Of a DNA stretch of 64,000 bases, positions 46,193-54,691 are shown one piece after another. This stretch comes from Neobacillus novalis NBRC 102450. GTDB taxonomy: Bacteria; Bacillota; Bacilli; Bacillales; Cytobacillaceae. Location: contig NZ_BCVP01000021.1 of the NCBI RefSeq assembly GCF_001591805.1, forward strand, positions 1 to 64,000. The letters are read 5' to 3'. Made by a program: the position numbers and the translations under genes. Each line of letters begins with the position of its first letter. The stretch's first letter is position 1. Below the pieces are notes generated by a model. The model saw only the letters and a list, made by a program, of their open reading frames with translations. It searched no databases and had not been told where the DNA came from.

Positions 46193-46212
46193 ACTAGAGA
46201 GGGGAGAAAGGG

Positions 46213-47748
46213 ATGAAAAATAAAGACCAGCAAATGGTGGAGGATCGAAAACAGCTAAACAGGTATGGCTATGCCCAAGAGTTGTTGCGTGATATGGGCG
46301 GATTTTCAAACTTTGCGATCTCGTTTTCGATTATTTCTATTTTAACAGGCGCCGTTTCCTTATACGGTCATGGATTAACCTACGGCGGACCGGGGATGAT
46401 GGGCTTTGGCTGGACGATTGTCGCCTTTTTCGTGCTATTAGTTGCCGCCTCACTAGCCGAATTAGCGTCGGCAATTCCAACCGCGGGAGCCCTATATCAC
46501 TGGGCAGCCACTCTAAAAGGGAGAAGGATTGGCTGGTATACTGCTTGGATTAATCTTATCGGTCAAATCGGAATTGTAGCGGGAATTGATTACTCATGCG
46601 CCTTATTCGCTGACCCGCTCTTAGCAACAGTCTTTGGTTATACTTCCACCGATACTACCATTCTAATTGTCTTTGGCGTAATTCTTCTATTACACGGAAT
46701 CCTCAACCACGTCGGAATTAAAATCGTTGCCAAATTAAATGACTTTTCAGCCTGGTATCATATGCTGGTCGTCGCTATTTTGGTTGTTAGCTTGGCTTTT
46801 TTTACAAAAAACGGTTTGCAGCCAATTGATTACTTATTCCAGGTTGGGCAGACTTTTTCCGATAAGCCCTATTTCTTAGCCTTCTTAATTGGTTTATTGC
46901 AGGCGCAATGGACCTTTACCGGCTATGATGCATCAGCCCATACGATTGAAGAGACCGTTCATCCGCGTGTCCGTGCCCCGTGGGGGATCTATAATTCTGT
47001 GGCCTTTTCCTTCGTCTTTGGGTTTATCATGCTTGCCTTCGTGACCCTTTCGATTCACGATGCGGCTGGTGCGGTGAACTCTGACAACGCCTTTATCTAT
47101 GTCATCAGTCAGGCCTTGGGCGGTACGTTTGGATCGATCGTTCTCTGGCTCGTCACTTTTGCGATGTTCTTCTGCGGTCTCTCGTCGATTACCTCATTCT
47201 CACGGATGATGTATGCGTTTTCGCGAGACAAGGGTATGCCGTTCAGCCGTCATTGGGCAGAAATCAGCCGCAAATTCCGGACACCGGCAAAAGCAATTTG
47301 GCTGGCCGTTATCCTTTCATTAGCTTTAGCATTAATTGATTATCTCACAAAAATCATTAATCCTAACGCAGGTTATTCCACTATCGCCTTCTTGACCGGG
47401 GTCAGTGTCGTTGGCTTGTATGTTGCATATGGCATTCCAATCTATCTTAAATTGGAAGCCGAGGCGAAAGGAATCTTTTTACGAAAGCATTATGGTCCTT
47501 GGAGTCTTGGGAAATGGAGCAAGCCGATTAATATTCTCAGTATCATCTGGATTCTCTTCATTTCCATTATGATGGTGATTCCGCCAAACCAAATGGCCGC
47601 CTATGCCTTGGGCGGGATGTTTATTATCTTGATTATCATGGACTTAGGCTATTACAAAAAGCACTTCAAAGGTCCGCAAGCTGCCCTTGAAAAATCAATC
47701 GAAGAGATTCAAAAATTGGAAGATGAGTTTGAGCATGAGAAGGAATAG
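46213..47748 (+). CDS. APC-family permease, probably for ethanolamine
   Basis: 511 residues with about 12 membrane helices. The N-terminal GFSNFAISFSIISILTG and WTFTGYDASAHTIEET segments are typical of the amino acid/choline transporter group of the APC superfamily (GABA/choline/ethanolamine permeases). GAGGGGAGAAAGGG precedes the ATG. As last gene of the eut group it likely imports ethanolamine; the sequence alone does not prove the solute. Confidence 0.87.
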   Translation: MKNKDQQMVEDRKQLNRYGYAQELLRDMGGFSNFAISFSIISILTGAVSLYGHGLTYGGPGMMGFGWTIVAFFVLLVAASLAELASAIPTAGALYHWAATLKGRRIGWYTAWINLIGQIGIVAGIDYSCALFADPLLATVFGYTSTDTTILIVFGVILLLHGILNHVGIKIVAKLNDFSAWYHMLVVAILVVSLAFFTKNGLQPIDYLFQVGQTFSDKPYFLAFLIGLLQAQWTFTGYDASAHTIEETVHPRVRAPWGIYNSVAFSFVFGFIMLAFVTLSIHDAAGAVNSDNAFIYVISQALGGTFGSIVLWLVTFAMFFCGLSSITSFSRMMYAFSRDKGMPFSRHWAEISRKFRTPAKAIWLAVILSLALALIDYLTKIINPNAGYSTIAFLTGVSVVGLYVAYGIPIYLKLEAEAKGIFLRKHYGPWSLGKWSKPINILSIIWILFISIMMVIPPNQMAAYALGGMFIILIIMDLGYYKKHFKGPQAALEKSIEEIQKLEDEFEHEKE

Positions 47749-47762
47749 CAGGTAAAAATCAC

Positions 47763-47797
47763 AAAAGTGCCCTATGAATCGTACAGGGCACTTTTTC
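47763..47797 (+). terminator. Terminator after the eut locus
   Basis: AAAAGTGCCCT (47763-47773) and AGGGCACTTTT (47785-47795) form a perfect stem around ATGAATCGTAC, ending in T. Confidence 0.92.
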
Positions 47798-47880
47798 GCG
47801 TTTCTTTAAGCAACTTTTCAAGTTTTTCAAGCACCTTGTGTTACTATAATAGCTAACCGAAAAAAATGAGGTGTATTGAG

Positions 47881-48603
47881 ATGAAAATTGAAGTTTGGTC
47901 AGATTATGTTTGTCCATTTTGTTATATCGGGAAAAGAAGGTTAGAAGAGGCGTTAAGTCAATTTCCAGATAAGGATAAAGTTGAAGTTGAATTCAAGAGT
48001 TTTGAGCTCGATCCAAATTCACCAAAGAATAGTGGAGAAAATATTCACGAAGTATTAGCAAAAAAATATGGCATGAGTCTTGAAAAAGCTAAACAGGCGA
48101 ACCAAGGTGTTGGTTCTCAAGCTGCATCTGTTGGCTTAAGATTCAATTTTGATGAAATGAAGCCTACCAATACCTTTGATGCTCATCGTTTGGCCAAGTT
48201 TGCGAAAACACAAGGAAAAGAAGCAGTGGTCTCTGAAAAGCTTTTACATGCTTATTTCACAGAATCGAAGGATATTGGCAATCTTGAAACCTTGGCAGAC
48301 ATTGCCGAAGATGCAGGTTTAACTCGGCAAGAGGTAATATCGATCCTGAATGATAAGAATGCTTTTGCCGCTGATGTCCGCCAGGATGAATCCCTTGCCC
48401 AGCAATACGGCGTTCGCGGTGTTCCCTATTTCGTGATTAATCAAAAATATGCGATTTCCGGTGCCCAGCCGACGGAAACCTTTTTCGGTGCCCTTCAAAA
48501 AGTATGGCAGGAAGAATCTGCTTCCCCCATGCTCCAGGACCTTTCCACTACCGAAGATGCCAGCTGTGCCGATGGGAACTGTGTGATTCCAGAGAAAGAA
48601 TAG
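47881..48603 (+). CDS. DsbA-family (FrnE-like) oxidoreductase
   Basis: 240 residues with thioredoxin fold; the redox motif is C11-P-F-C14 near the N-terminus and there is no signal peptide, so it works in the cytosol. VRGVPYFVIN is the cis-proline loop. FrnE-like members (YwbO in Bacillus) act in thiol redox or as isomerases. A CADGNCV tail adds two cysteines. ATG at 47881 follows GAGGTG by about nine bases; -10 TATAAT lies at 47845. Confidence 0.88.
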   Translation: MKIEVWSDYVCPFCYIGKRRLEEALSQFPDKDKVEVEFKSFELDPNSPKNSGENIHEVLAKKYGMSLEKAKQANQGVGSQAASVGLRFNFDEMKPTNTFDAHRLAKFAKTQGKEAVVSEKLLHAYFTESKDIGNLETLADIAEDAGLTRQEVISILNDKNAFAADVRQDESLAQQYGVRGVPYFVINQKYAISGAQPTETFFGALQKVWQEESASPMLQDLSTTEDASCADGNCVIPEKE

Positions 48604-48660
48604 AATTCTCCGAAATCATAAATTTGAAGGATTTAATGGATGAATAAACCGAGATCAATA

Positions 48661-48697
48661 AAAATGGGAAAGGCTTCTCGAGTCCTTTCCCATTTTT
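48661..48697. terminator. Bidirectional terminator
   Basis: AAAATGGGAAAGG (48661-48673) and CCTTTCCCATTTT (48684-48696) form a perfect stem between the DsbA-family gene (plus) and the CotG-like gene (minus). Confidence 0.92.
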
Positions 48698-48715
48698 GTT
48701 TGAATAATTAAGGTG

Positions 48716-49093
48716 TTATTTGCTTTTCATTCTAAAATAAGACTGGTTACTGTCATCCCAACATCTTTCAATTTGCCAATTTCCTTGAATCGTGGTTTGG
48801 CAGTTTCTGTGCCTGATTGTGTTCCTTCTTGTTGTCCTGCGTCTAGAAGTTTTACGTCTAGAAGTGTTCCTTCTTGATGTGTTGCGTTGTCCGGATGTAT
48901 TGCGTCTAGAAGTATTCCTTCGTGAAGTCGTTCCACGGCTAGAAGTTCGTTGTCTGGTCGTTCTCCTCCGCGACGCACCACGGTCAAAGCCAGGGTCTCT
49001 AAACATGAAATCCCCAAAACCGCCGCGTCTAACCTCATCTGCTGCACTTTGAATCTTCTCCGGTGAAATCTCTTCCGGTGTAATTTCCTCCAT
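48716..49093 (-). CDS. CotG-like spore coat protein with RRNTS repeats
   Basis: 125 residues. The N-terminus (PEKIQSAADEVRRGGFGDFMFRDPG) is followed by a very basic low-complexity region built from TSRRNTSRRNTS-type units (about 40-95), then a short Trp-containing end. This resembles CotG/ExsB coat proteins in its Arg/Ser/Thr-rich repeats, and it is divergent from cotH just as cotG is in B. subtilis. The repeats are likely targets of CotH phosphorylation (inference). AAAGGAGGTG precedes the ATG. The same N-terminus recurs in a paralogue at 53587-54345. Confidence 0.82.
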   Translation of the reverse strand: MEEITPEEISPEKIQSAADEVRRGGFGDFMFRDPGFDRGASRRRTTRQRTSSRGTTSRRNTSRRNTSGQRNTSRRNTSRRKTSRRRTTRRNTIRHRNCQTTIQGNWQIERCWDDSNQSYFRMKSK

Positions 49094-49293
49094 TTTAGCA
49101 CCTCCTTTAAATATAGAAAAGGGAGTACGAAAACTTAACTGACCATTTGTCTATAAAACTCACTCTTCTTTTACCAAGTTACGTATCCAGGTCTGTTTTT
49201 GTATGGGACATAAGCCTAATAGCAGAAAAAATGCTTTTTCAACGTGACATCCTTCTTTTTTCTTACATACGAATAAAGGAGGAGGGATTGAAA

Positions 49294-50385
49294 ATGGACG
49301 AGGCTGAAAAAATATCACAATATAAGCTGTTTATAAAACCCAATGACGTAAGAGAGCTGAGACGAGATATTTGGATTGATGATCCGATTCCAGCGCAGTT
49401 AACGTTGGAGGGGAAAAGGCTTGAAATTGATTTAAGCTATCGCGGCTCCCATATCCGGGATTTTCCGAAAAAGTCATATCAAATTTCTTTTTATAAACCG
49501 ACAAAATTCAAAGGAGCAAAACAAATTCATTTAAACGCCGAATTCAAGGACCCGTCGTTGATACGGAATAAATTATCATTTGATTTTTTTACGGAAATCG
49601 GCGTGTTAGCACCGCAATCACATCATATTTTTTTAACGCAAAACGGAAAAGCAGAAGGGGTCTATTTAGAAATCGAATCGGTGGATGAAAACTTTTTGAA
49701 AAGAAGAAGCCTCCCCGATGGAAGTATTTTTTATGCAGTCGATGGGGATGCCAATTTTTCACTAATGAGCGACTTGGATAAGGAAACAAAAAAATCACTG
49801 GAATTGGGCTATGAAAGAAAATGCGGCGCCGCAACAGAGGATCATTATTTACAGGAATTTATTTATAAAATCAATACGATCCGCCAAAGTGAATTTGAAA
49901 AGGAAATTTTGAATTTTGTCGATGTCGACAAATACCTTCGCTGGATAGCGGGAATTATTTTTACCTCAAACTACGATGGATTCGTCCATAACTATGCGCT
50001 TTACAGGAATGGAGATACTGGTCTATTTGAAGTCATCCCGTGGGATTATGATGCCACCTGGGGCCGGGATGTAAACGGAAAGGTGATGGAAGCGAATTAT
50101 GTCCCGATAGACGGTTTTAATACCTTAACGGCACGGCTGCTGGATGTAAAGAGTTTTCGCAAGCAATATCGAACCCTCCTTGAAGACATCATGAACCACC
50201 AATTTACGGTTGATTTTATGATTCCTAAGGTTGAAAATCTGCTCCAATTGGTGCGTCCTTATGTATTACAGGATCCCTATAAAAAACATACGATTGGCGA
50301 CTTTGACAGGGAGTCAGCGGTTATCGCGAAATATATTGAAGAAAGAAGAAGGTATCTGCAGCGGAAATTAGCAAAATTAGATTAG
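49294..50385 (+). CDS. cotH: Spore coat protein kinase CotH
   Basis: 363 residues. CotH is an atypical Ser/Thr kinase of the spore coat that phosphorylates CotB and CotG in B. subtilis. The active-site region NYD228GFVHNYALY and the following WD251YDATWG are intact, and D228 and D251 keep the numbering of the B. subtilis enzyme. ATG at 49294 lies seven to ten bases after AGGAGGAGGG; the frame extends to 49147 without a better site. It is divergent from the CotG-like gene, so kinase and substrate are neighbours. Confidence 0.93.
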   Translation: MDEAEKISQYKLFIKPNDVRELRRDIWIDDPIPAQLTLEGKRLEIDLSYRGSHIRDFPKKSYQISFYKPTKFKGAKQIHLNAEFKDPSLIRNKLSFDFFTEIGVLAPQSHHIFLTQNGKAEGVYLEIESVDENFLKRRSLPDGSIFYAVDGDANFSLMSDLDKETKKSLELGYERKCGAATEDHYLQEFIYKINTIRQSEFEKEILNFVDVDKYLRWIAGIIFTSNYDGFVHNYALYRNGDTGLFEVIPWDYDATWGRDVNGKVMEANYVPIDGFNTLTARLLDVKSFRKQYRTLLEDIMNHQFTVDFMIPKVENLLQLVRPYVLQDPYKKHTIGDFDRESAVIAKYIEERRRYLQRKLAKLD

Positions 50386-50409
50386 AATTTAATAGTTTGA
50401 AGGAATCTG

Positions 50410-50432
50410 AAAGGACAGCTAGTCCTTTTTTA
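50410..50432 (+). terminator. Terminator of cotH
   Basis: AAAGGAC (50410-50416) and GTCCTTT (50422-50428) flank AGCTA, followed by T. Confidence 0.8.
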
Positions 50433-50559
50433 TTTTTCAATTAACAATGGAGAAGTTTTGCTATTTCTGGTATTTTTGTAATATAGAAAAAGATTTGCCG
50501 CAGCCAAAAAACTACGATAATTTACTAGTTTCATAAGGCAATAGCAAGGGGGATTATGA

Positions 50560-51402
50560 TTGCAAGCGAATTTAGGACAAAAAGAAATAGGTCAATGGTA
50601 TTATATAAAAAATGGTGAACAAATTGGTCCTGTGAACGAGTCAGAATTGCTTTATTTATTTCGAGAAGGGTTCTTAAACGGGGATGCACTCGTTTGGACT
50701 AAAAACATGGAGCGCTGGGAGAAGGCCAGAAAGTTTCAGCAATTTGCCGATGTTTTAATTGTACCGCCGCCCATTCCGGTTTCACCGCGAATTTCCGAAT
50801 CGATTGACTTTCGGAAAGCACCGCCAAAAAAAGACGCTGTTGGGACTTCAAAGCAGATAACAAACCCCTCCGGATATTCTAAGGCAAGACCGTGGATTCG
50901 ATATTGGGCTCGGACAATAGATATGATTATTTTCGGAATGGCGATGGCCATTGTTGTGAGTATCCTCTCTCCTTCTTTCATGGAGGATTCTATCGGTACC
51001 TTTTTTAGCTTTTTTGCGATGCTGATTTGGCTTTTTGTTGAGCCGCTTATGTTAACCCTTTTTGGTAATACACTAGGAAAAGCGGTATTAAATATAAAAA
51101 TAAGTATGGCGGATGGCCGTAAAATCACGTATCAAACAGCATTAAAACGGACATTTTCGGTGTGGCTTAAAGGGCTGGGCTTAGGGATTCCGATTGCCAG
51201 TTTAATTTGTCTCGCGCTTTCGATTGACCATCTAAATAAAAATAATGTAACCAAATGGGACAAAGAATACGGTTTTGTCGTTACACATGGTAAGGTCGGG
51301 TTTTTCAGAGGGTTCTTGGCCATTGTTATTCCGATCGTAGTCATGTTTATTTGTCTCATCATAATCGGGATTATTTGGGCTATCACATTAGGCGCTATCT
51401 AA
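50560..51402 (+). CDS. GYF_2/RDD-family membrane protein
   Basis: 280 residues. The N-terminal 65 residues (QWYYIKNGEQIGPVNESEL, then WTKNMERWEKA) form a GYF_2 domain, a likely peptide-binding module. After a Pro-rich linker comes an RDD domain with RYWARTIDMII, several membrane helices and GNTLGKAVLNIKI, ending in a hydrophobic hairpin. Function unknown. TTG at 50560 follows AAGGGGG. Confidence 0.8.
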   Translation: MQANLGQKEIGQWYYIKNGEQIGPVNESELLYLFREGFLNGDALVWTKNMERWEKARKFQQFADVLIVPPPIPVSPRISESIDFRKAPPKKDAVGTSKQITNPSGYSKARPWIRYWARTIDMIIFGMAMAIVVSILSPSFMEDSIGTFFSFFAMLIWLFVEPLMLTLFGNTLGKAVLNIKISMADGRKITYQTALKRTFSVWLKGLGLGIPIASLICLALSIDHLNKNNVTKWDKEYGFVVTHGKVGFFRGFLAIVIPIVVMFICLIIIGIIWAITLGAI

Positions 51403-51427
51403 TTGCTAAATGGTGCCTTTCTTTTTA
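51390..51427 (+). terminator. Possible terminator of the GYF/RDD gene
   Basis: AGGCGC and GTGCCT pair with one G-U around a loop that includes the stop codon, then TTCTTTTT. Confidence 0.45.
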
Positions 51428-51504
51428 AATTGGAATAAGTAGGGTTTTTAGTGATGATGTCGAAATTTTATTAAAAATTGGGGTATGAGGGAGAGCGTAG
51501 TAAA

Positions 51505-52569
51505 GTGGTGAAATTTTGTACGAATTGTGGAAAAGAATTAAAGATTGGACAAGTTTTTTGTAATGGCTGCGGAACTAAAGTAGGTGGTCAAAGAACTGAG
51601 TATCCCGGGAATGTTTCGGCAACGGAGAGGACATCATTCGTTAAACAAACAAAAAACAAACAGAATCGCAACCTATTAATAACAGTATTTTCAATTGTTG
51701 GAGTTTTAGCATTATTGGTTGGTGCCTATTTTATTGTAACTGGATTAAAAGAAACGAAGCCTCAAGCTGTTTCTTATGATGTAACATCAGGAGCAAAGGA
51801 GAGTGGAGGCGACTTAGTTAAGGCTGACACTAAAAAGAAAGAACAGGCAGCTGAAAATGATGAGAACTCGATTATTAATGACTATACGAGAAAATTAAAC
51901 AGTTTAATAATCAATGCTTCAGGTTCGGATATTTCGCTAGGTAAGTGGGACATTACGAACCGGAATGGTACTTTATTTTTGGAAGCCAATAAGATCCCTT
52001 CGAGAAATTTAACCCGTATTTTTGATCTCTACGATAGCGGGGAGCTATCGCCCTTAAAAGATTGGGCAAAAGAAGTGTACTTCATTGCTGATGATTTATC
52101 GGGGAAATTAAAGTCAAAATGGGACATTGAAGTTGGTAATGGATGTGTGTCTGACTATCCGATTACCCTTTCTCAAGCGGATTTAATGGCGTACTCTGGA
52201 TCATGCGGTTATTCTATACCAGTATTGTCGGGTTCGGATAAGAGAAGTTTATCATTATTGATTCATAGTAAGGTATTTGGCTCTTCCGAAAATACCACAG
52301 TTTCCGTAACTGATGATTTTATTCTTCCTAATAGTGACGTTAGAAGGTTAACCGAAAGTGAAATTACGTCGCTTTCACTTGAAGAGCTTGGTTTGGCGAG
52401 AAATGAAATCTTTGCACGCCATGGTCACGTGTTTACTAAGGAGGAGCTGCGTGTTTATTTCGAACAGAAATCGTGGTACTTCCCTGATGCAGCCTATACC
52501 GACACATTAAGTCCGATAGAAAAATATAACGTAGATTTGATTAAGAGTCGAGAGGAGTCCCTGAAGTGA
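51505..52569 (+). CDS. Zinc-ribbon, single-span membrane protein with YARHG domain
   Basis: 354 residues. An N-terminal zinc ribbon (two CxxC pairs, FCTNCG and FCNGCG) is followed by one membrane helix (about 57-80), a Lys/Glu linker, an extracellular region of unknown fold and a C-terminal YARHG domain (LARNEIFARHGHVF, later SWYFPDAAY). YARHG domains occur in cell-wall-associated proteins of Bacillus. GTG at 51505 follows GAGGGAGAG; a TTG at 51478 is less likely. It overlaps the amidase gene, so the two probably work together at the wall. Confidence 0.83.
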   Translation: MVKFCTNCGKELKIGQVFCNGCGTKVGGQRTEYPGNVSATERTSFVKQTKNKQNRNLLITVFSIVGVLALLVGAYFIVTGLKETKPQAVSYDVTSGAKESGGDLVKADTKKKEQAAENDENSIINDYTRKLNSLIINASGSDISLGKWDITNRNGTLFLEANKIPSRNLTRIFDLYDSGELSPLKDWAKEVYFIADDLSGKLKSKWDIEVGNGCVSDYPITLSQADLMAYSGSCGYSIPVLSGSDKRSLSLLIHSKVFGSSENTTVSVTDDFILPNSDVRRLTESEITSLSLEELGLARNEIFARHGHVFTKEELRVYFEQKSWYFPDAAYTDTLSPIEKYNVDLIKSREESLK

Positions 52570-53507
52570 ACAGAAGCGCGGTCAAGATCGGAATTTCCCT
52601 TATCATCCTGTTAGCAATGATCCCTCTCTATTATTTTTTCAATCCTGCCGTGGCAAAAGAAAAGGCTTCCACAAGTAAGAATGAAAAATCTGAGCTGCAT
52701 GCGAAAGCGAGTGCAGCTCCAAAAAAACAGGCTGAACAGAAAGATGCTGCAAACGAAAGCCAGAAAAAAGACCAGGAAGACATAACGGCAGCAAATAAGA
52801 ACGAAGAAACAGTAAAAGAGGAATCAGTTACGACGGAAACTGCTTCTTCTGATGTAACAAAGGAGATTCAAAGGGACTTTTTGGTTGTCATCGACCCCGG
52901 TCACCAAAGGCATGCTAATGTAGGGAAAGAGCCTGTAGGACCAGGTGCAGCGGAGACGAAGATGAAGGTTACAGGCGGCACGTCCGGTGTTGCAACGGGG
53001 AAGCCGGAATATCAGTTAGCGTTGGAAGCCTCACTTATTTTAGGTGAATTATTGGAAAAACAAGGGGTAAAGGTCATTTATACACGGAAAACACACGATG
53101 TCAATTTAAGCAACAAGGAAAGGGCGGAATTTGCTAATCAAAATAGAGCCGATTTATTCATAAGGATTCATGCGGATGGGTCCACCGATAAAAGTGTTAG
53201 CGGTCTATCAGTGTTGACTCCTGCAAAAAACGACCCGTACACAAAAGCAATTTACGAGGAGAGTTTAAAAGCTTCTCAGCTGATTTTAGATGAAACGAAG
53301 AAAAATACTGCTGTAAAGGTGAATGGAATATCGTATCGAAGTGATTTATCAGGTTTTAACTGGTCACAGGTGCCAAGCACATTAGTTGAAATGGGTTTTA
53401 TGAGCAATCCTGTGGAAGACAGAAACCTTTCAGACCCAACGTATCTTACCAATCTTCTCACCAACGTTGCCGATGGAATCCTACAGTATGCAAGCCTTAA
53501 AAAGTAA
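52566..53507 (+). CDS. N-acetylmuramoyl-L-alanine amidase (Amidase_3)
   Basis: 313 residues. A membrane anchor or signal (about 7-26) precedes a long charged linker and a zinc amidase domain (105-310) that cuts peptides from glycan strands. Zinc ligands are His113 in DPGHQ, the Glu in PEYQLALEAS and the His in IRIHADG; the catalytic Glu is in LVEMGFMSN. GTG at 52566 overlaps the previous stop (GTGA) with AGGAG upstream. Confidence 0.92.
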   Translation: MNRSAVKIGISLIILLAMIPLYYFFNPAVAKEKASTSKNEKSELHAKASAAPKKQAEQKDAANESQKKDQEDITAANKNEETVKEESVTTETASSDVTKEIQRDFLVVIDPGHQRHANVGKEPVGPGAAETKMKVTGGTSGVATGKPEYQLALEASLILGELLEKQGVKVIYTRKTHDVNLSNKERAEFANQNRADLFIRIHADGSTDKSVSGLSVLTPAKNDPYTKAIYEESLKASQLILDETKKNTAVKVNGISYRSDLSGFNWSQVPSTLVEMGFMSNPVEDRNLSDPTYLTNLLTNVADGILQYASLKK

Positions 53508-53541
53508 GAGGCTGTTAGTGTCTAGTGGAGATTATTGATTG

Positions 53542-53571
53542 AAAAAAAGATGCCGATTGGCATCTTTTTTT
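53542..53571. terminator. Bidirectional terminator between amidase and second CotG-like gene
   Basis: AAAAAAGATGCC (53543-53554) and GGCATCTTTTTT (53559-53570) form a perfect 12-base stem with loop GATT, with A and T runs on both sides. Confidence 0.93.
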
Positions 53572-53586
53572 CAGCCGAGGATAGAA

Positions 53587-54345
53587 TTAGCTTCTTTTTG
53601 GAAGCCACATGTTACGGCTTCTGTAATATTCCTCCATTTGAAAATTATCATTTGGTGTTGTACTCCAGCCCCAGTTTCCTTGTCCAACATTGCTCCTGCC
53701 TGGACGATTACAACATCTTGATCGTCTCTGTGATCTATTTCGCGAAGTGATCCTTCTAGATGTGTTTCTGCGTAAGGTATTCCGTCTTGAGGTATTTCGA
53801 CGTGAAGTATTCCGCTGTCTGGACGTATTTCTCCGTGAGGTATTGCGTCTGGACGTATTTCTCCGTGAGGTATTGCGTCTAGTAGTGTTGCGTCTGGACG
53901 TGTTCCTACGTGAAGTATTCCGTCTAGATGTTACCACGACCGAAGTTTGGCGATTTCTGGAAGTAATCCTCCTTGAAGTCACCCTGAAGGAAACCGGCTG
54001 CTGTCTGGAAGTAATCCTTCTAGAAGTCACCATGACGGAAGTATACCGCTGTCTAGAAGTATTCCTTCGGGTAGTCACCATGATTGAAGTTTGGCGATTT
54101 CTGGAGGTATTCCGTCTAGTAGTTATGAGAATGGAAGTTTGCCGAGTTCTAGAAGTTTGCCGTCTCCTAGAAGTTTTCCGGCGCGAAGTTTTCCGGTGGT
54201 GTGGTGGGTGGGGTTTCCTTTTACTATGTTTTTTGTGATGTGATTTGTGCTTTAAACCCGGATCCCTAAACATGAATTTTCCATGCCCAGATTTTTTAAC
54301 TTCTTCCGCTGCCTTTTGAATATCATCTGGAGAAAAGTTTCTCAT
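53587..54345 (-). CDS. Second CotG-like repeat protein
   Basis: 252 residues, a longer paralogue of the protein at 48716-49093. It shares IQKAAEEVKKSGHGKFMFRDPG at the N-terminus. A His/Lys segment (KHKSHHKKHSKRKPHPPHH) follows, then about 150 residues of TSRRNTS and TSRRITSRNRQTS units, and a Trp-rich end (NWGWS). The very basic, Thr/Ser/Arg-rich repeats fit a spore coat protein phosphorylated by CotH (inference). AGAGGTG precedes the ATG. A long plus-strand frame across it is only a mirror of the repeats. Confidence 0.8.
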   Translation of the reverse strand: MRNFSPDDIQKAAEEVKKSGHGKFMFRDPGLKHKSHHKKHSKRKPHPPHHRKTSRRKTSRRRQTSRTRQTSILITTRRNTSRNRQTSIMVTTRRNTSRQRYTSVMVTSRRITSRQQPVSFRVTSRRITSRNRQTSVVVTSRRNTSRRNTSRRNTTRRNTSRRNTSRRNTSRRNTSRQRNTSRRNTSRRNTLRRNTSRRITSRNRSQRRSRCCNRPGRSNVGQGNWGWSTTPNDNFQMEEYYRSRNMWLPKRS

Positions 54346-54364
54346 TTTTTCACCTCTTTATTTC

Positions 54365-54586
54365 TTGAAAAGGAAGGCCGAACACATAATAACCATTATT
54401 GGCTCCGCTCTTCCTCCTCTCCTGTTAATCTACGTCGGTGCTTTTTTTTTTGTATGGGGGAATTGCTTATTAATGGAAAAAAGTTTGTCCTTACAGCGTG
54501 CACGGGCACCATCCCAAACTTACGAGGGGACAAAAAAGAACGATCCATGTTTAGTTTGGATCGTTCTTTTTGTCTCATATTGTTAG
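54365..54586 (+). pseudogene. Possible remnant of a small DUF4064-like membrane protein
   Basis: A frame beginning KRKAEHIITIIGSALPPLLLIYVGAFF looks like the start of a two-helix DUF4064-type protein, but the rest is unrelated, no ribosome site is visible and the frame runs into the terminator at 54531. Read as decayed; could be chance. The remainder of the gap 54346-54691 contains only that terminator. Confidence 0.25.
54531..54573 (+). terminator. Terminator hairpin
   Basis: AAAAGAACGATCCA and TGGATCGTTCTTTT form a 14-base stem around TGTTTAGTT, with T following. No certain plus-strand gene lies before it. Confidence 0.85.
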
Positions 54587-54691
54587 CGATTCAATACAAA
54601 AAATATTTCATTCACTGTGATCTCTTACCTAAGAATTATGAATTTTAATTCCTCAAGGGAAAGATATTCTATTTCTCAAAAGTGTTTTCAC

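Noticed and set aside
48792-49052. Plus-strand repeat frame opposite the first CotG-like gene
   Set aside because: Same reason: reverse of Arg/Thr/Ser repeat codons, no ribosome site.
53690-54238. Plus-strand frame of 182 codons rich in EVFLREV repeats
   Set aside because: It is the mirror of the minus-strand coat protein; the minus frame has a ribosome site, a non-repeat conserved N-terminus and a paralogue.
54283-54648. 121-codon plus-strand frame left of the oxidoreductase
   Set aside because: It starts inside the minus-strand coat gene, has no ribosome site and reads through a terminator.
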